From Xanthomonas translucens pv. translucens DSM 18974 (GTDB lineage: Bacteria > Pseudomonadota > Gammaproteobacteria > Xanthomonadales > Xanthomonadaceae), in contig NZ_CAPJ01000292.1 of assembly GCF_000331775.1 (NCBI RefSeq), positions 1-22,068 of the forward strand: a stretch of DNA of 22,068 bases, in the 5' to 3' direction. The translations under genes and the position numbers were made by a program. Every line of letters begins with the position of its first letter. The stretch's first letter is position 1. The notes under the pieces are model-generated. The model did not search any database. It was not told where the DNA came from and saw nothing but the letters and a program-made list of their open reading frames with translations. This document shows positions 21,449 to 22,068 of this stretch, one piece after another.

Positions 21449-21817
21449 TCAGTAGCGCTTGCAGACGGTCTCGACGCGACGGTTGCCGTTGGCCTGCTGA
21501 CGCTGACCCTGGATGTAGCGCCCGGTGGCGCCACCCGCGACCGCGCCGCCGACCGTGGCCAGCTTCTTGCCGTCGCCCTTGCCAATCTGGTTGCCGAGCA
21601 GGCCGCCGATCGCTGCGCCGGCCAAGGTGCCGCCGATGCGGTCGGGGTCGGTGTTGTTCTGCTGCACCGCAACCTTCTTGCAGTGCACGCGGGTACCGTC
21701 GTTGAAGCGGCGTCCGGCGTCTTCCGGCCCGTAATGGCGCTGCGCCTGCGCCAGCGGCGCGGCAACCGTGGCGATGGCGAGGACACCGAGACACAAGGCG
21801 GATTTGAAAGTGTTCAT
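21449..21817 (-). CDS. Glycine-zipper 2TM-domain exported protein
   Basis: A 122-residue protein starting MNTFKSALCLGVLAIATVAA at ATG 21817, with a signal peptide ending near residue 26 (PLAQAQ). A short polar region with RVHCKKVAVQQNN leads to a glycine zipper (about 61-105): IGGTLAGAAIGGLLGNQIGK followed by ATVGGAVAGGATGRYIQG, the paired GxxxG helices of the PF05433 family. It ends RRVETVCKRY, with one of two cysteines in the mature protein that could pair. Members sit in the outer membrane or periplasm (SlyB/OsmB-like) and are often tied to envelope stress; the exact role is unknown. A bidirectional terminator follows. Confidence 0.92.
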   Translation of the reverse strand: MNTFKSALCLGVLAIATVAAPLAQAQRHYGPEDAGRRFNDGTRVHCKKVAVQQNNTDPDRIGGTLAGAAIGGLLGNQIGKGDGKKLATVGGAVAGGATGRYIQGQRQQANGNRRVETVCKRY

Positions 21818-21959
21818 GCTGGTCGCTCCTGGGTGGCGGAGCCGATGCCTGTTGCAGGCATCGCACTCCCGACGGCGCCACCTTTGCACCGCGATTGGGA
21901 ATGAATCGTGAAGCGAAATCCCGCTATTCAGCTTTCACAGCGGCGGATGAACGCAGGCG

Positions 21960-22068
21960 TCAGCGCGGCGTGGTGCCGTCGCCGACCGCAGCGGCGGCGG
22001 CGGCAGGCGCGGGTGCGACTTCCGCCACCGGCGTCGGCACTGCTGCCGGCGCAGGCACTAGTACCGCG
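21960..22068 (-). CDS. 3' end of an Ala/Pro-rich protein (partial)
   Basis: The minus strand is open from the right edge to TGA at 21960-21962, giving 35 residues rich in Ala, Pro and Val, with PAPAAVPTPVAEVAPAPAAA near the middle and ending GDGTTPR. This composition is typical of a disordered C-terminal tail of an envelope protein. The identity cannot be read from this fragment. The 142 bases between it and the glycine-zipper start contain no clear terminator. Confidence 0.5.
   Translation of the reverse strand, partial: AVLVPAPAAVPTPVAEVAPAPAAAAAAVGDGTTPR

Overview
The window is a GC-rich bacterial chromosome segment, most likely from the Xanthomonadaceae and probably Xanthomonas. The evidence is a TonB-dependent receptor of the Xanthomonas/Caulobacter type paired with a secreted glycoside hydrolase, a plant-cell-wall expansin, palindromic repeats of the GTAGGAGC type (the SMAG/REP family described in Stenotrophomonas and relatives), and imperfect GGGACTCG repeats between genes. 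No rRNA, tRNA, CRISPR array, phage or insertion sequence was seen.

Layout. 1-5307 (minus): a TonB-dependent receptor followed by a GH2 beta-galactosidase-like enzyme that is cut by the left edge; this looks like a carbohydrate-uptake pair. 5308-6543: a 1.2 kb stretch without a convincing gene, holding a candidate promoter, a LacI-type palindrome and five REP elements. 6544-9043 (minus): an expansin, then upstream of it a VanZ-like membrane protein overlapping a MidA/NDUFAF7-type methyltransferase. 9098-10510: a pteridine reductase (plus) converging on a FolK (minus), both in pterin metabolism. 10606-11445 (plus): an Anbu proteasome-like peptidase. 11480-15396 (minus): a tightly packed three-gene signalling operon of membrane histidine kinase, single-domain response regulator and hybrid regulator/kinase. 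15591-16558 (minus): a small unknown protein and a secreted BON-domain protein with a strong terminator. 16712-18710: a Gfo/Idh/MocA oxidoreductase converging on a short, probably NAD-type 6-phosphogluconate dehydrogenase. 18780-21188: an exported protein of unknown function, divergent from a YfcH-type (TIGR01777) epimerase. 21449-22068 (minus): a glycine-zipper protein and the last codons of an Ala/Pro-rich protein.

Most notable observations. (1) A perfect 64-bp tandem duplication near the 3' end of the hybrid kinase gene shifts the frame and replaces five terminal residues with a 54-residue tail. (2) The GGGACTCG repeat family sits in inverted orientation at two successive convergent gene junctions and has been read into the C-termini of FolK and the hybrid kinase. 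(3) The expansin keeps its domain-1 catalytic-like residues but appears to have serine in place of one of the two adjacent cellulose-binding tryptophans. (4) The Anbu gene stands without its usual partner genes. (5) The REP copies show paired stem changes, indicating that the hairpin itself is conserved. I found no clear candidate for an entirely new multi-gene system; gene functions are assigned by reading motifs, without database searches.
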